DNA of 64,000 nt from JBJXGV01 sp046160485 (GTDB taxonomy: Bacteria; Orphanbacterota; Orphanbacteria; JBJXGV01), in the NCBI GenBank assembly GCA_046160485.1, contig JBJXGV010000028.1, forward strand, positions 310,001 through 374,000, in the 5' to 3' direction. How positions within the stretch are numbered: position 1 is the first letter of the stretch; every line of letters starts with the position of its first letter. Under the pieces are notes generated by a model, which saw nothing but the letters and a program-made list of their open reading frames with translations, did not search any database and was not told where the DNA came from. The translations under genes were made by a program, and so were the position numbers. Shown here in pieces: positions 16,379 to 24,414 of this stretch.

Positions 16379-17707
16379 CTAGTACAGCGACAAGTACCGC
16401 TTGTGCTCCCACGGGTGCACGCTTCCGATGTACTCGTGCCACTCCGCGCGTTTCGCGGCGATGTAGTGGTTGAAGATGTGATCGCCGAGCGTCTCGCGAA
16501 CGAGAGTGTCCTTCTCCATCACGTTGACCGCGTCGTTGAGATCCGCCGGCAGGTCCGTGATGCGATGCCGCGCCCGCTCGCGTTTGCTCATCTCGTAGAT
16601 GTTCTTGTTCACCGGAGGCCCTGGGTCGAGCTTCTTCTGCATCCCGTCGAGCCCGGACGCGAGCATGACGGCGAGCGCGAGGTAGGGGTTGCACGACGGA
16701 TCGGGCATGCGCAACTCCACGCGCGTTCCGGTGCCGCGGCGATCGGGGACGCGCGCGAGCGGCGAGCGGTTGCTCTCCGACCACGCGACGTTGGTCGGGG
16801 CCTCATAGCCGGGCACGAGCCGCTTGTAGGAGTTGATGAGCGGGTTCGTCACCGCGACCATCCCGCGCGCGTGCACGAGAAGTCCCGCGATGTATCCGAG
16901 CGCGATCTTCGAAAGCTGCCACGACCCCTTCGGATCGAAGAAGATGTTCTTCCCATCCTTAAAGAGCGATTGGTGGCAGTGCATCCCGGAACCGTTGATG
17001 CCGTGCAGAGGCTTCGGCATGAACGTCGCGTGCATGCCGCGCATCGTCGCGACCTGCCGGACGATGAATCGAAACGTCACGATGTTGTCGGCAGTCGCGA
17101 TCGCTTCGGCGTACTTGAAGTCGATTTCGTGTTGGCCGGGGGCGACCTCGTGATGCGCCGCCTCGACCTCGAAGCCCATCGATTGCAGCACCTCGACGAT
17201 TTCGCGCCGGACCGTCTCCCCGAGGTCGATCGGCGTGAGATCGAAGTACCCGCCAGCGTCGTGTGTCTTCGTCAGAACGTTCCCGGCGTCGTCCTTGTGG
17301 AAGAGGAAGAACTCCGCCTCGGGGCCGGCCATCATCGTGTAGCCGAGCTTCGCGGCACGCGCGGTCACGCGTTTGAGAGTTTGACGCGGGCATCCCGCGA
17401 ACGATTTGCCGTTCGGGTGATAGACGTCGCAGATAAGCCGAGCGACCTTTCCGCCGTCTGGCTCTTGGCCCCACGGGAAGACTCGGAAAGTATCGAGGTC
17501 GGGTACGAGCAGCATGTCGGACTCTTCGATCCGCGCGAATCCTTCGATCGACGATCCGTCGAAAAGAATCTCCCCGTCGAGCGCCTTCGAGAGTTGGCTC
17601 CGGGGTACCTCGACGTTCTTGATGACGCCGAAGATGTCCGTGAATTGAAGGCGCAGGAAGCGAACCTTCTCTTTGTCGGCGAGCTTTACGATTTCCGCTT
17701 TCGTCAT
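16379..17707 (-). CDS. glnA: Glutamine synthetase type I
   Basis: 442 residues, the size of GSI-alpha enzymes. It makes glutamine from glutamate, ammonia and ATP in the cytoplasm. Visible family motifs are FDGSSIEGF, the metal site GPEAEFF, the NGSGMHCHQSL loop, the ATP site AWSESNRSPLARVP and RMPDPSCNPYLA. It ends at KRYLSLY without the longer C-terminus and adenylylation loop of the GSI-beta type, so regulation by feedback or protein partners rather than adenylylation is expected. GAGGAG precedes the ATG. Transcribed alone from its own promoter. Confidence 0.97.
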   Translation of the reverse strand: MTKAEIVKLADKEKVRFLRLQFTDIFGVIKNVEVPRSQLSKALDGEILFDGSSIEGFARIEESDMLLVPDLDTFRVFPWGQEPDGGKVARLICDVYHPNGKSFAGCPRQTLKRVTARAAKLGYTMMAGPEAEFFLFHKDDAGNVLTKTHDAGGYFDLTPIDLGETVRREIVEVLQSMGFEVEAAHHEVAPGQHEIDFKYAEAIATADNIVTFRFIVRQVATMRGMHATFMPKPLHGINGSGMHCHQSLFKDGKNIFFDPKGSWQLSKIALGYIAGLLVHARGMVAVTNPLINSYKRLVPGYEAPTNVAWSESNRSPLARVPDRRGTGTRVELRMPDPSCNPYLALAVMLASGLDGMQKKLDPGPPVNKNIYEMSKRERARHRITDLPADLNDAVNVMEKDTLVRETLGDHIFNHYIAAKRAEWHEYIGSVHPWEHKRYLSLY

Positions 17708-17769
17708 GCGCGCTCCTCGTTTCGCAATAGAAGTTTGGGAGTGGTCGGCACCGGCCGAAGGAAAGCGCG

Positions 17770-17799
17770 AGACTAGCGGGAGTGAACGCGCGGTGTCAA
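17770..17799 (-). promoter_or_regulatory. glnA promoter
   Basis: On the minus strand TTGACA (17799-17794), 18 bp, then TAGTCT (17775-17770). The start would be near 17763, about 56 bases before the glnA ATG. Confidence 0.6.
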
Positions 17800-17893
17800 G
17801 CCGTTTGTGCAGATTCTGCGCGTTCGGGACTGCAGAACGCTTGTTTGCGGTACCAATCTGGTCCCGTACGGCCGGTAGAGTGCGTAATGTGCA

Positions 17894-18844
17894 CTAAACG
17901 TCTTTCATCTCGGAACTCCCCCATCCGCCGCGCCACGCTCCGGCAAGCAGATCGTAGATCATGAAACACTCGACCGCGAACGGCGGAAAGCCGAGGTAGC
18001 CCGGGATCGGCATTTCAAAGAGCTTGCTCTCCTGGAAGATCGGGAAGACGTAGATCCATTTCGCGCCCGCCCAGTAATTCCAAAACTCCCAGAGCACGCC
18101 GCAGCCGAGTCCGCCGGCGAGGAGAGAGACGAATCGCGTACGCCGGTGGTTCGCCCACTCGTGAAATGGCGACCAGCGCCCGCAGAGCGAATTCAGCGGA
18201 TGCAACACGAAGATGAACCCGATCCAAACAAGCGCGAAGAGGTACTGGGCCAGGAAGCGCGGCACGATGAGAGGAAACAGAAGGCACATGACACCGAACG
18301 CGAAGACCGATGCGCGTGTTCCGAAGGTCGACGTCTCCTCCGCTGTTGCCTCGCGCAGCGTCGTCACCGGAGGGCGACGCGCTGCACCGCGGCCCCGAGA
18401 CCGTGCCAAGCGATCCGCGAGCGCAACGATCAGATCGCTCGTTTCGAAGAGACCGGGCAGTATCGTGGCGAAGGACCAAGCGTAGCCGAGGTAGCGAAGC
18501 GCCGCCGCCTCAGGCAGCCCGATGTACTCCCAATTGGCGAGGCGCAGATTGTAGGCTTCGAAGATAAGCCAGATCGGTATCGACGCGAACGCGCATCGCG
18601 CGAACTCCGCGCGTCCCGAGGAGAGCTGCGATTTACCGCGAAGCGAAAACACCGCGGCGTCCGCGATGAGGATGTAGCACGTCCACGCGAGCGGCGTGAA
18701 AAACATCCGGACCGGCGCGAATCCCGCAAAGAGGAGCCACTGCGCGGCAACGAGCCCCGCGAGACCGGCGTAGCCGTAGAGAGGGAACGGGGCGAACGCG
18801 CGCACGGCGCGCTGCCCGCCGCTCGCCGGCGCCGCGTCAGTCAC
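17894..18844 (-). CDS. Polytopic membrane protein of unknown function
   Basis: 316 residues from a GTG at 18844 that overlaps the upstream stop by 8 bases (GTGACTGA). I do not recognise the family. About seven or eight hydrophobic segments are seen, with a polar, Arg-rich loop near residues 150-175 (ADRLARSRGRGAARRPPV). The C-terminal third is rich in aromatics (LWEFWNYWAGAKWIYVFP) and ends with a helix containing VECFMIYDLL. Some lycopene-cyclase-like membrane domains look broadly similar in this part, but the match is too weak to name it. Last gene of a three-gene operon. Confidence 0.75.
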   Translation of the reverse strand: MTDAAPASGGQRAVRAFAPFPLYGYAGLAGLVAAQWLLFAGFAPVRMFFTPLAWTCYILIADAAVFSLRGKSQLSSGRAEFARCAFASIPIWLIFEAYNLRLANWEYIGLPEAAALRYLGYAWSFATILPGLFETSDLIVALADRLARSRGRGAARRPPVTTLREATAEETSTFGTRASVFAFGVMCLLFPLIVPRFLAQYLFALVWIGFIFVLHPLNSLCGRWSPFHEWANHRRTRFVSLLAGGLGCGVLWEFWNYWAGAKWIYVFPIFQESKLFEMPIPGYLGFPPFAVECFMIYDLLAGAWRGGWGSSEMKDV

Positions 18845-20519
18845 GCCGGCCCGTGCCAAGCGCGTCGATACCACTCGCGCAGCGGAACCCAATCTCGTCC
18901 GAGGCGACGGCCGGATCCTGCGCGGCGCGGCGCGACGTTGTGCACGCTTCGGGAGTGGCGCGCCACGATCCGCCGCGCACGCCGCGAGACGAACCGCTGA
19001 TCGGACCGCGAGGGAGAATTCGGGAATCGTCCGTAGCGTAGTAGCTCGGGTCGTACCAGTCCGCGACCCACTCCGCGACGTTGCCAGCCATGTCGGATAT
19101 CCCGGCGGGTGTGTCGCCGCGAGAGTGGGATCCGACGGCGGCGGGGCCATCGGCGCATGCGCCTGCGAACTCCGACGTCCAGTTCGCGAAATCGCAGAAG
19201 CCGCGCGGCAACGGGATGGCATTCCCCCAGGGGAAACGCGGCGTCACAAAATTCCGAGCCGCGGCCTCCCATTCCGCCTCGGTCGGCAGGCGTTTGCCCA
19301 GCCATGACGCGTACGCATTCGCGTCGTTCCACGTGATATCAGCCGCGGGGAAGTCCGCGGTCTCCGGAGGGTAGTCGCCGCGGAAATCCCCCTCCGTGAT
19401 GTAGCCACTCGCGAGAACAAACGCGGCATACTGCGCGCGCGTCACTTCACGCGTGTCGATGTAGAAAGCATCGACGTACGCCGCGTGCGCCGGGCGTTCG
19501 TCGGAAAGCACGTTCGAGCCGATGAACGCGCTACCCGCGGGCATGTACGCCATTCCTTCGGGGACGCTGCGCACGCGAAACGAATAGGCGGGACTCGATG
19601 TCACGCGCCCCCCCGCGTCCGTGCGAACGACGCGCCACCAGTACGTCGCTCCATGTTCGAACGCCTCGGGATGTTGGTAGACGGGAATCGTCGTGCGCCC
19701 CAGACGCCGCGTCGTCGCGGCCGGGGAGTTGTCGAGATAAAACTCGTCAGTCACTGGCGCCGCGCATCCGCCCGCGGCCTGCCACGCAACGGCGAAGCGG
19801 GCGGGAAGGTCGATCGTGCCGTCCGGCGGCCACACCGGAACCGGCTCCGCCGCCGTCGCACAGACGCGCACGCCGCGCACGAACGTGGACGCGCGCCCAT
19901 CCTCGTCGACCGCGCGAAGCGAGAGCACAACTTCACCCTCTTCCGCGTACGTCAGCGAAATCGCTCCAGCTGCCGCCTCGCGCGTCTCGAACGCGCCGTC
20001 GCCATCGAGATCCCATTCGATGCTGGCGATCCGTCCGTCATCCGAGATCGACGGCGTTACGACAAGTGTCTCGCCTGGCGCGACGGTGGTGTCGCGCCCG
20101 ATCGATCCGGACGGAGATTCGTCCGTGATTCGCACGGCAAGAAACGCGGAGTCTTCATCGCCCACCACGCCGCGAACGTAGAAACGCGCCTCGTACTCGC
20201 CGCGAGACGAAAATGCGTGATTCGCCGCCGCGGCTGCGGCAGAGCGAAAATCCCGAACGCCGTCGCCGTCGAAATCCCACGCATACTCGGCGACGTTCGC
20301 CGTGTCGCCATCGAATGCGCCGGAGAAAAGAAGCGTGTCGCCGATCGACCCTCGCAGCTCCGCGCCGACGACGGGCCTCCACGAGTGGTCGCCGTGCGAC
20401 GGCGCGGCCGGGTCGGCGGGATTATCGAGGAGGCGCCTGCATGAGAGCGTGAAGACGACGACCGCGAACGCTCCGGTCAGAGCCGCGACGCGCCACAAGC
20501 GCACGCGATCAGTAGACAA
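18837..20519 (-). CDS. Secreted/lipoprotein with PKD-like repeats and an FGE-sulfatase (SUMF1-like) domain
   Basis: 560 residues from TTG 20519 (GTG at 20504 is also possible and gives a compact signal peptide). The signal ends near FTLSC, a weak lipobox. Two PKD-like segments follow (AWDFDGDGVRDF, IEWDLDGDG), then a fibronectin/Ig-like part (ATYWWRVVRTDAGG), then the C-terminal SUMF1-like domain (from about residue 325): IDTREVTRAQYAAF, GKRLPTEAEWEAAAR, DMAGNVAEWVADWY, RGGSW, IGFRCA. The catalytic Cys pair of true formylglycine-generating enzymes is not seen, so it is a fold relative of unknown function, probably at the cell surface. Confidence 0.85.
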   Translation of the reverse strand: MSTDRVRLWRVAALTGAFAVVVFTLSCRRLLDNPADPAAPSHGDHSWRPVVGAELRGSIGDTLLFSGAFDGDTANVAEYAWDFDGDGVRDFRSAAAAAANHAFSSRGEYEARFYVRGVVGDEDSAFLAVRITDESPSGSIGRDTTVAPGETLVVTPSISDDGRIASIEWDLDGDGAFETREAAAGAISLTYAEEGEVVLSLRAVDEDGRASTFVRGVRVCATAAEPVPVWPPDGTIDLPARFAVAWQAAGGCAAPVTDEFYLDNSPAATTRRLGRTTIPVYQHPEAFEHGATYWWRVVRTDAGGRVTSSPAYSFRVRSVPEGMAYMPAGSAFIGSNVLSDERPAHAAYVDAFYIDTREVTRAQYAAFVLASGYITEGDFRGDYPPETADFPAADITWNDANAYASWLGKRLPTEAEWEAAARNFVTPRFPWGNAIPLPRGFCDFANWTSEFAGACADGPAAVGSHSRGDTPAGISDMAGNVAEWVADWYDPSYYATDDSRILPRGPISGSSRGVRGGSWRATPEACTTSRRAAQDPAVASDEIGFRCASGIDALGTGRRD

Positions 20520-20955
20520 AGGTCAGCACCACGAGCATGCATCCCGCCGCCGAGAGCGAGGCGAGAACATTCCGCTCGCGTTCCGCGTCGCGCACCGACG
20601 CGCGCAGGCGCGCGGCGCTGTCCGGGAGGATCGCGTTGTCATAGTCGCGCTCGCGATCGGCCGCGACGGACTCGCGCCACAGCGCGGCGGCCGCGAGCCC
20701 GAGCGAGGTCGCGATCGCAATCTTGCGGAGGCGCGGGTGCCCGGCACTCGGTGCGCGCGCGGCGCGGTACGCGCCTTCATCGAATTCCGCCAGACCGCGT
20801 GCGCTCAGAGAGTCCGCCGCTTCGGTCGTCGAGCCCGACGGCGGTGCAAGCGTCGCAGGAGGCGGGCCATCGGCGAACACGGGTTGGGCGAGCGCGACGA
20901 CGAGTGCAACCCGAACACAGAACGTTGTGGCGCGGAGCGATCGGATCGTGTGCAC
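20509..20955 (-). CDS. Hypothetical membrane protein with signal peptide
   Basis: 148 residues from a GTG at 20955. The longer open frame upstream (to 21072) runs across the promoter at 20993-21021 and is rejected. A signal peptide (FCVRVALVVALAQPVFA) is followed by a Pro/Ser/Thr-rich stretch, a short hydrophobic segment (IAIATSLGLAAAALW), a charged region (ADRERDYDNAILPDSAARLR) and a C-terminal hydrophobic segment ending LTFVY. Family not recognised. Its stop overlaps the next gene's TTG start by 11 bases. Confidence 0.65.
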   Translation of the reverse strand: MHTIRSLRATTFCVRVALVVALAQPVFADGPPPATLAPPSGSTTEAADSLSARGLAEFDEGAYRAARAPSAGHPRLRKIAIATSLGLAAAALWRESVAADRERDYDNAILPDSAARLRASVRDAERERNVLASLSAAGCMLVVLTFVY

Positions 20956-20992
20956 GCGAGCCTTTCGATCGGCTGGGGAGACGAACGGCGCG

Positions 20993-21021
20993 ATCCTACC
21001 GACCGCGCGAAAGACGGTCAA
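20993..21021 (-). promoter_or_regulatory. Promoter of the three-gene operon (hypothetical, FGE-like, membrane protein)
   Basis: On the minus strand TTGACC (21021-21016), 17 bp, TAGGAT (20998-20993). It is placed so the transcript starts about 30 bases before the GTG at 20955. Confidence 0.6.
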
Positions 21022-21084
21022 GCTAGCGCGAATGCATCTGCGAAAACTCGGCGGCGCCATGATGGCGCGCAACGCCGGATCCGC

Positions 21085-21113
21085 TTGACACCCTATGGCG
21101 AGCCACCTAGGCT
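21085..21113 (+). promoter_or_regulatory. Promoter of the cytochrome-porin gene
   Basis: TTGACA (21085-21090), 17 bp, TAGGCT (21108-21113). The predicted start near 21120 gives a leader of about 40 bases containing GAGGAG at 21148-21153. Confidence 0.65.
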
Positions 21114-21160
21114 ACGGCCCGTTATCGCTCCCCCGCGAGCCGAAAAAGAGGAGACGCATC

Positions 21161-22357
21161 ATGAAGAAAATCGTCGCGATCGCACTCGCGTGTCTGACGC
21201 TCCCGGCGGGCGCGTCCGCGCTTCCGCAGTACGCCGCCCAGGAGCAGAAACAGTGCATTCACTGCCACACCGATCCCGGGGGTGGCGGCGCGCGTAATTT
21301 TCGCGGGCAGTACTTCGAGGCGCACGAGTATTCGTTCGCAGGATTCGATGAGGCCGCTGCCGCGAGGCCTTCAAGCGGATCGGGATCTGCGCTCGAAACT
21401 CTGCTCGAGGCGATCTCGTTCTCAGGCGAGCTGCGCGCACTCTACTCCGTCGCCGAAGGCCCTCACGATGAACTCGGTTCGGGCTGCGAGTCGTGCCACG
21501 CGCCGGGTCAACGCGCGCCGGACAATTCGTTCTTCCTGATGCAGGGCGAACTCGGCGTCTCCGCGCGCATCACCGAAAAGCTGGCGTTCCGCTACTCGAA
21601 CGATCTCGGCATCACGCGCGATGTCTACGCGACGATGCGTTTCTGCGACGGAAGCACATTCGTCAAGGTGGGCGCGTTCCAGGTCCCGTACGGGCTCGAG
21701 AATTTCGCCGACCATAACGCGCTCGTGAAAGTGCGGCACAACGTCGGCTCGAACCTCCGCGACGTCGGCGTGCAGACCACGGTCCAGACGGCGCGCTACT
21801 TCGCGAGCCTGGCGGTGCTCAACGGCCGCCCGCGGTTTAGCCAATCATCGCCTGTTCTCGAAGGTTCGATCGACCAAGACGGCACGCCGGCGATCGTCCT
21901 GCGCGCGGGTGTCAACACGCCGCGCGGCCGCTTCGGCGCATCGCTCTTGCACGACAACTCCGGCCGCGGGAGCGCTCAGCGCGAAACGTTCGGCGGTGCG
22001 TTCGGTTCCGTCTACATGGGCCGGTGGCGATTCCACGGCGAACTCGACTTCGGGCAAGAGCGGTTCGGCAGCGCCCAGCGTTCGAACATCGGCGCGCTCG
22101 CGCAGGGGACGCTCGAGGTGCTCGACCACACGGAAGTCTCGGCGCGGTTCGACCGATACGATCCTGATACCGATGTCGACGACGACGGCGAGACATGGTA
22201 TTCGCTGCTCGTCGAGCATCACCTCTCCCAGAACGCGTCGCTGCAAGGGCGGTTCCGTCTGCGAAACGAGGACTACGAGACGCTCGGGTCGGGGTCGTCG
22301 CAGTTCAACGTCGCCGGAAATGACGACGCCCTCTTGATGCTCTACGTGCACTTCTAG
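21161..22357 (+). CDS. c-type cytochrome fused to an outer-membrane porin-like barrel
   Basis: 398 residues with GAGGAG ahead of the ATG. A signal peptide (cut near ASA-LPQ) leads to a haem c motif CIHCH at residues 32-36 followed by GGGGARNFRGQYFEAHEY. A second CESCH lies at 109-113. From about residue 120 the sequence is a run of amphipathic strands with aromatic girdles (FRYSNDLGITRDVYATMRF, WYSLLVEHHL) ending in LYVHF, a typical outer-membrane C-terminus. A short haem head plus porin in one chain is the plan of Cyc2 iron oxidases; the second haem motif is extra. Role in electron transfer across the outer membrane is inferred, and the electron donor is unknown. Confidence 0.75.
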   Translation: MKKIVAIALACLTLPAGASALPQYAAQEQKQCIHCHTDPGGGGARNFRGQYFEAHEYSFAGFDEAAAARPSSGSGSALETLLEAISFSGELRALYSVAEGPHDELGSGCESCHAPGQRAPDNSFFLMQGELGVSARITEKLAFRYSNDLGITRDVYATMRFCDGSTFVKVGAFQVPYGLENFADHNALVKVRHNVGSNLRDVGVQTTVQTARYFASLAVLNGRPRFSQSSPVLEGSIDQDGTPAIVLRAGVNTPRGRFGASLLHDNSGRGSAQRETFGGAFGSVYMGRWRFHGELDFGQERFGSAQRSNIGALAQGTLEVLDHTEVSARFDRYDPDTDVDDDGETWYSLLVEHHLSQNASLQGRFRLRNEDYETLGSGSSQFNVAGNDDALLMLYVHF

Positions 22358-22404
22358 GAACCGCCGCACTCCCTTCCCGCGGCGCGTGCGAATGTGAAGC
22401 GCTC

Positions 22405-24297
22405 GTGTCGATGATGGCGGAACGCCGAATCGTGCGAGCGCTTCTTCTTTTCGCGCTCGTGCTGCGCGGGTTCGTCGCGTGGCAGGCATACGCGCATCCC
22501 CTCGTCGCGAACCCGCTCATGGACGCGCGGGAATACCACACGTGGGCCGCGCGAATCGCAAGCGGCACGATCACCGGCCCGGGCGTTTTCTATCAGGCGC
22601 CGCTCTATCCGTACGTACTCGGCGCGGTCTATGCGCTGACGGGGCCGCATGCATGGGTGGCGTTCGCGCTGAACGCGCTGCTCGACGTCGCTGCCATCGC
22701 GGTCCTGTACAGCGCCGCGCGAACTACCGTCGGACCAACAGCAGCGCTTCTCGCCGCGGCGATGGCCTCGGTATACGGCGTCGCGCTCTTCAACGTTGCG
22801 CAGGTGGCGAAGTCGAGCCTTGATCTACTCCTGATCGCGACGCTCTTCCTTGCGCTTGTCAATGCGGAATCGGCGGCCACCGCGCGAGGCGACCGTCGCG
22901 CTTGGTTCGCCACGGGAATCGCCCTCGGTCTCGGGGCGCTCAACCGCGGCAATCTCCTTCTGGTCGCACCGCTGCTGCTTGCGCGCGCCGCGAGCCATGC
23001 TGGAGGAGGGCGCTTGCGCGCGAGCCGCGTCGCACTCTGCGTCGCGGGATTACTGCTGCCAATCCTTCCCGTCACGCTTCACAACGCCGCCGTCGGACGC
23101 GACTTCGTTCTGACGAGCGCGCATGGCGGGTTCAACTTCTACGTCGGGAATCACGAGCGCGCGGACGGTACATCGAAGCGGCTCCCCTTCATCCGCGAGA
23201 ATCCGGAGTTCGAGCCCTCGGACGCGCAGTCGGAAGCGTCGCGCCAGGCCGGCAGGACGCTTCGGCAGTCGGAGGTTTCGTCGTGGTGGACGCGACGCGC
23301 GTTCGCGTGGCTTCGCGAGCACCCGGCGGACGCGCTCGTGCTCTACGCGCGCAAGATGCGTCTGCTCGTCGCCGCGTACGAGGTCCCCGACAGCGTCGAC
23401 TTCCGATTCATCCGGCGCGACGTCGGAGCGCTGGGCTTTCCCTGGCTGAGCTACGGCGCCGTCCTACCGCTCGCGGTAGCCGGCCTGGTTCTCGCGTCTC
23501 GTCATCGCCGGCCCGTTGGGCCACTTGCGTTTCTGCTTGCGGCCGTCGCGCTCTCGCTTCTCCCGTTCTACTTCTTTTCGCGCTACCGCCTCCCGCTCGT
23601 TCCGCTCCTGCTTCCGTTCGCAGCGTACGCGCTCGTGTTCCTTGCTCGAGCCGCTCGCGCGCGAAGCCGCGCGGCGCTCATCGCGATCCCCGTCTTCGCG
23701 GGCGTCGCACTCGTCGAGATTCCGCCCGGATGGGTCGATCGCTCCTTCGCGGTCTCTGAGGCCAACCTGGGGAGCCTCCTGGCGGAGCAAGGCCGTGCAG
23801 ACGAAGCGATCGCCGCGTACGACCGCGCGATCGCGGAGCGGCCCGGGTACTTGAACGCGCGCGTGGCACGTGCCTCGCTCTATCGTCGTGCCGGCCGCGT
23901 CGCGCTCGCGGAGGCCGAGTTGCGCGCGGTCGTCGCTGCGGACGCGAACGACTGGTACGCGCGCTACGACCTCGGGCGAATTCTCCTGGAGCGTGGCGAC
24001 ACACAGGGCGCGATCCGCGAATTCGAAACCGCGCGAGCCTTGTGGCCGTTCGAAGCGGCGACCCCGTTCGCGCTCGGGAACGCTCTGCGGCGCTCGGGGC
24101 GCGCGGGCGACGCGATCGCCGCGCTTCGCGACGCGATCGCGCTCGACCCCAGCCATGACGACGCACGTTGGAATCTCGCCCTACTACTCATCGAGAGCGG
24201 CGATCACGCCGAGGCGTCCCTCCTTCTGGAGGCGTTGCGGCAGCGCCGCCCGAACGACGCTCGCGTCGCGGAAGCACTCCGGGTTCTGGGGCGCTAG
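22405..24297 (+). CDS. GT39-type membrane glycosyltransferase with C-terminal TPR domain
   Basis: 630 residues. Start taken as GTG 22405, though ATG at 22411 or 22414 is equally possible since no Shine-Dalgarno is visible. About ten membrane segments span residues 10-440. The first loop has DAREYHTWAARI and the APLYPY element typical of ArnT/PMT-like GT-C enzymes, which take sugars from polyprenyl-phosphate donors outside the membrane. From about residue 455 there are roughly four to five tetratricopeptide repeats (GRADEAIAAYDRAIAERPGY, GDTQGAIREFETARALWP). The TPR end probably binds a partner. It sits between two haem-protein genes, but its link to them is unclear. Confidence 0.82.
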   Translation: MSMMAERRIVRALLLFALVLRGFVAWQAYAHPLVANPLMDAREYHTWAARIASGTITGPGVFYQAPLYPYVLGAVYALTGPHAWVAFALNALLDVAAIAVLYSAARTTVGPTAALLAAAMASVYGVALFNVAQVAKSSLDLLLIATLFLALVNAESAATARGDRRAWFATGIALGLGALNRGNLLLVAPLLLARAASHAGGGRLRASRVALCVAGLLLPILPVTLHNAAVGRDFVLTSAHGGFNFYVGNHERADGTSKRLPFIRENPEFEPSDAQSEASRQAGRTLRQSEVSSWWTRRAFAWLREHPADALVLYARKMRLLVAAYEVPDSVDFRFIRRDVGALGFPWLSYGAVLPLAVAGLVLASRHRRPVGPLAFLLAAVALSLLPFYFFSRYRLPLVPLLLPFAAYALVFLARAARARSRAALIAIPVFAGVALVEIPPGWVDRSFAVSEANLGSLLAEQGRADEAIAAYDRAIAERPGYLNARVARASLYRRAGRVALAEAELRAVVAADANDWYARYDLGRILLERGDTQGAIREFETARALWPFEAATPFALGNALRRSGRAGDAIAALRDAIALDPSHDDARWNLALLLIESGDHAEASLLLEALRQRRPNDARVAEALRVLGR

Positions 24298-24344
24298 TCC
24301 GGGTGCGGCATCCTGTCGCATGGCGCGCGAAATCGCGCAGCGCC

Positions 24345-24373
24345 TTGACCCGACTGCAATTCCATCGTAATGT
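24345..24373 (+). promoter_or_regulatory. Promoter of the cytochrome-propeller lipoprotein gene
   Basis: TTGACC (24345-24350), 17 bp, TAATGT (24368-24373). A start near 24380 leaves a short leader holding GAGGAGG at 24403-24409. Confidence 0.55.
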
Positions 24374-24414
24374 CGCGCAGTCCAAACGCCGAAAAGTCAC
24401 TCGAGGAGGTACTG

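Noticed and set aside
16217..17776. Plus-strand frame of 519 codons
   Set aside because: Antisense to glnA, which is certain.
20956..21072. Longer N-terminus for the 148-residue hypothetical protein
   Set aside because: It would span the TTGACC/TAGGAT promoter and would place the signal peptide about 50 residues inside the protein.
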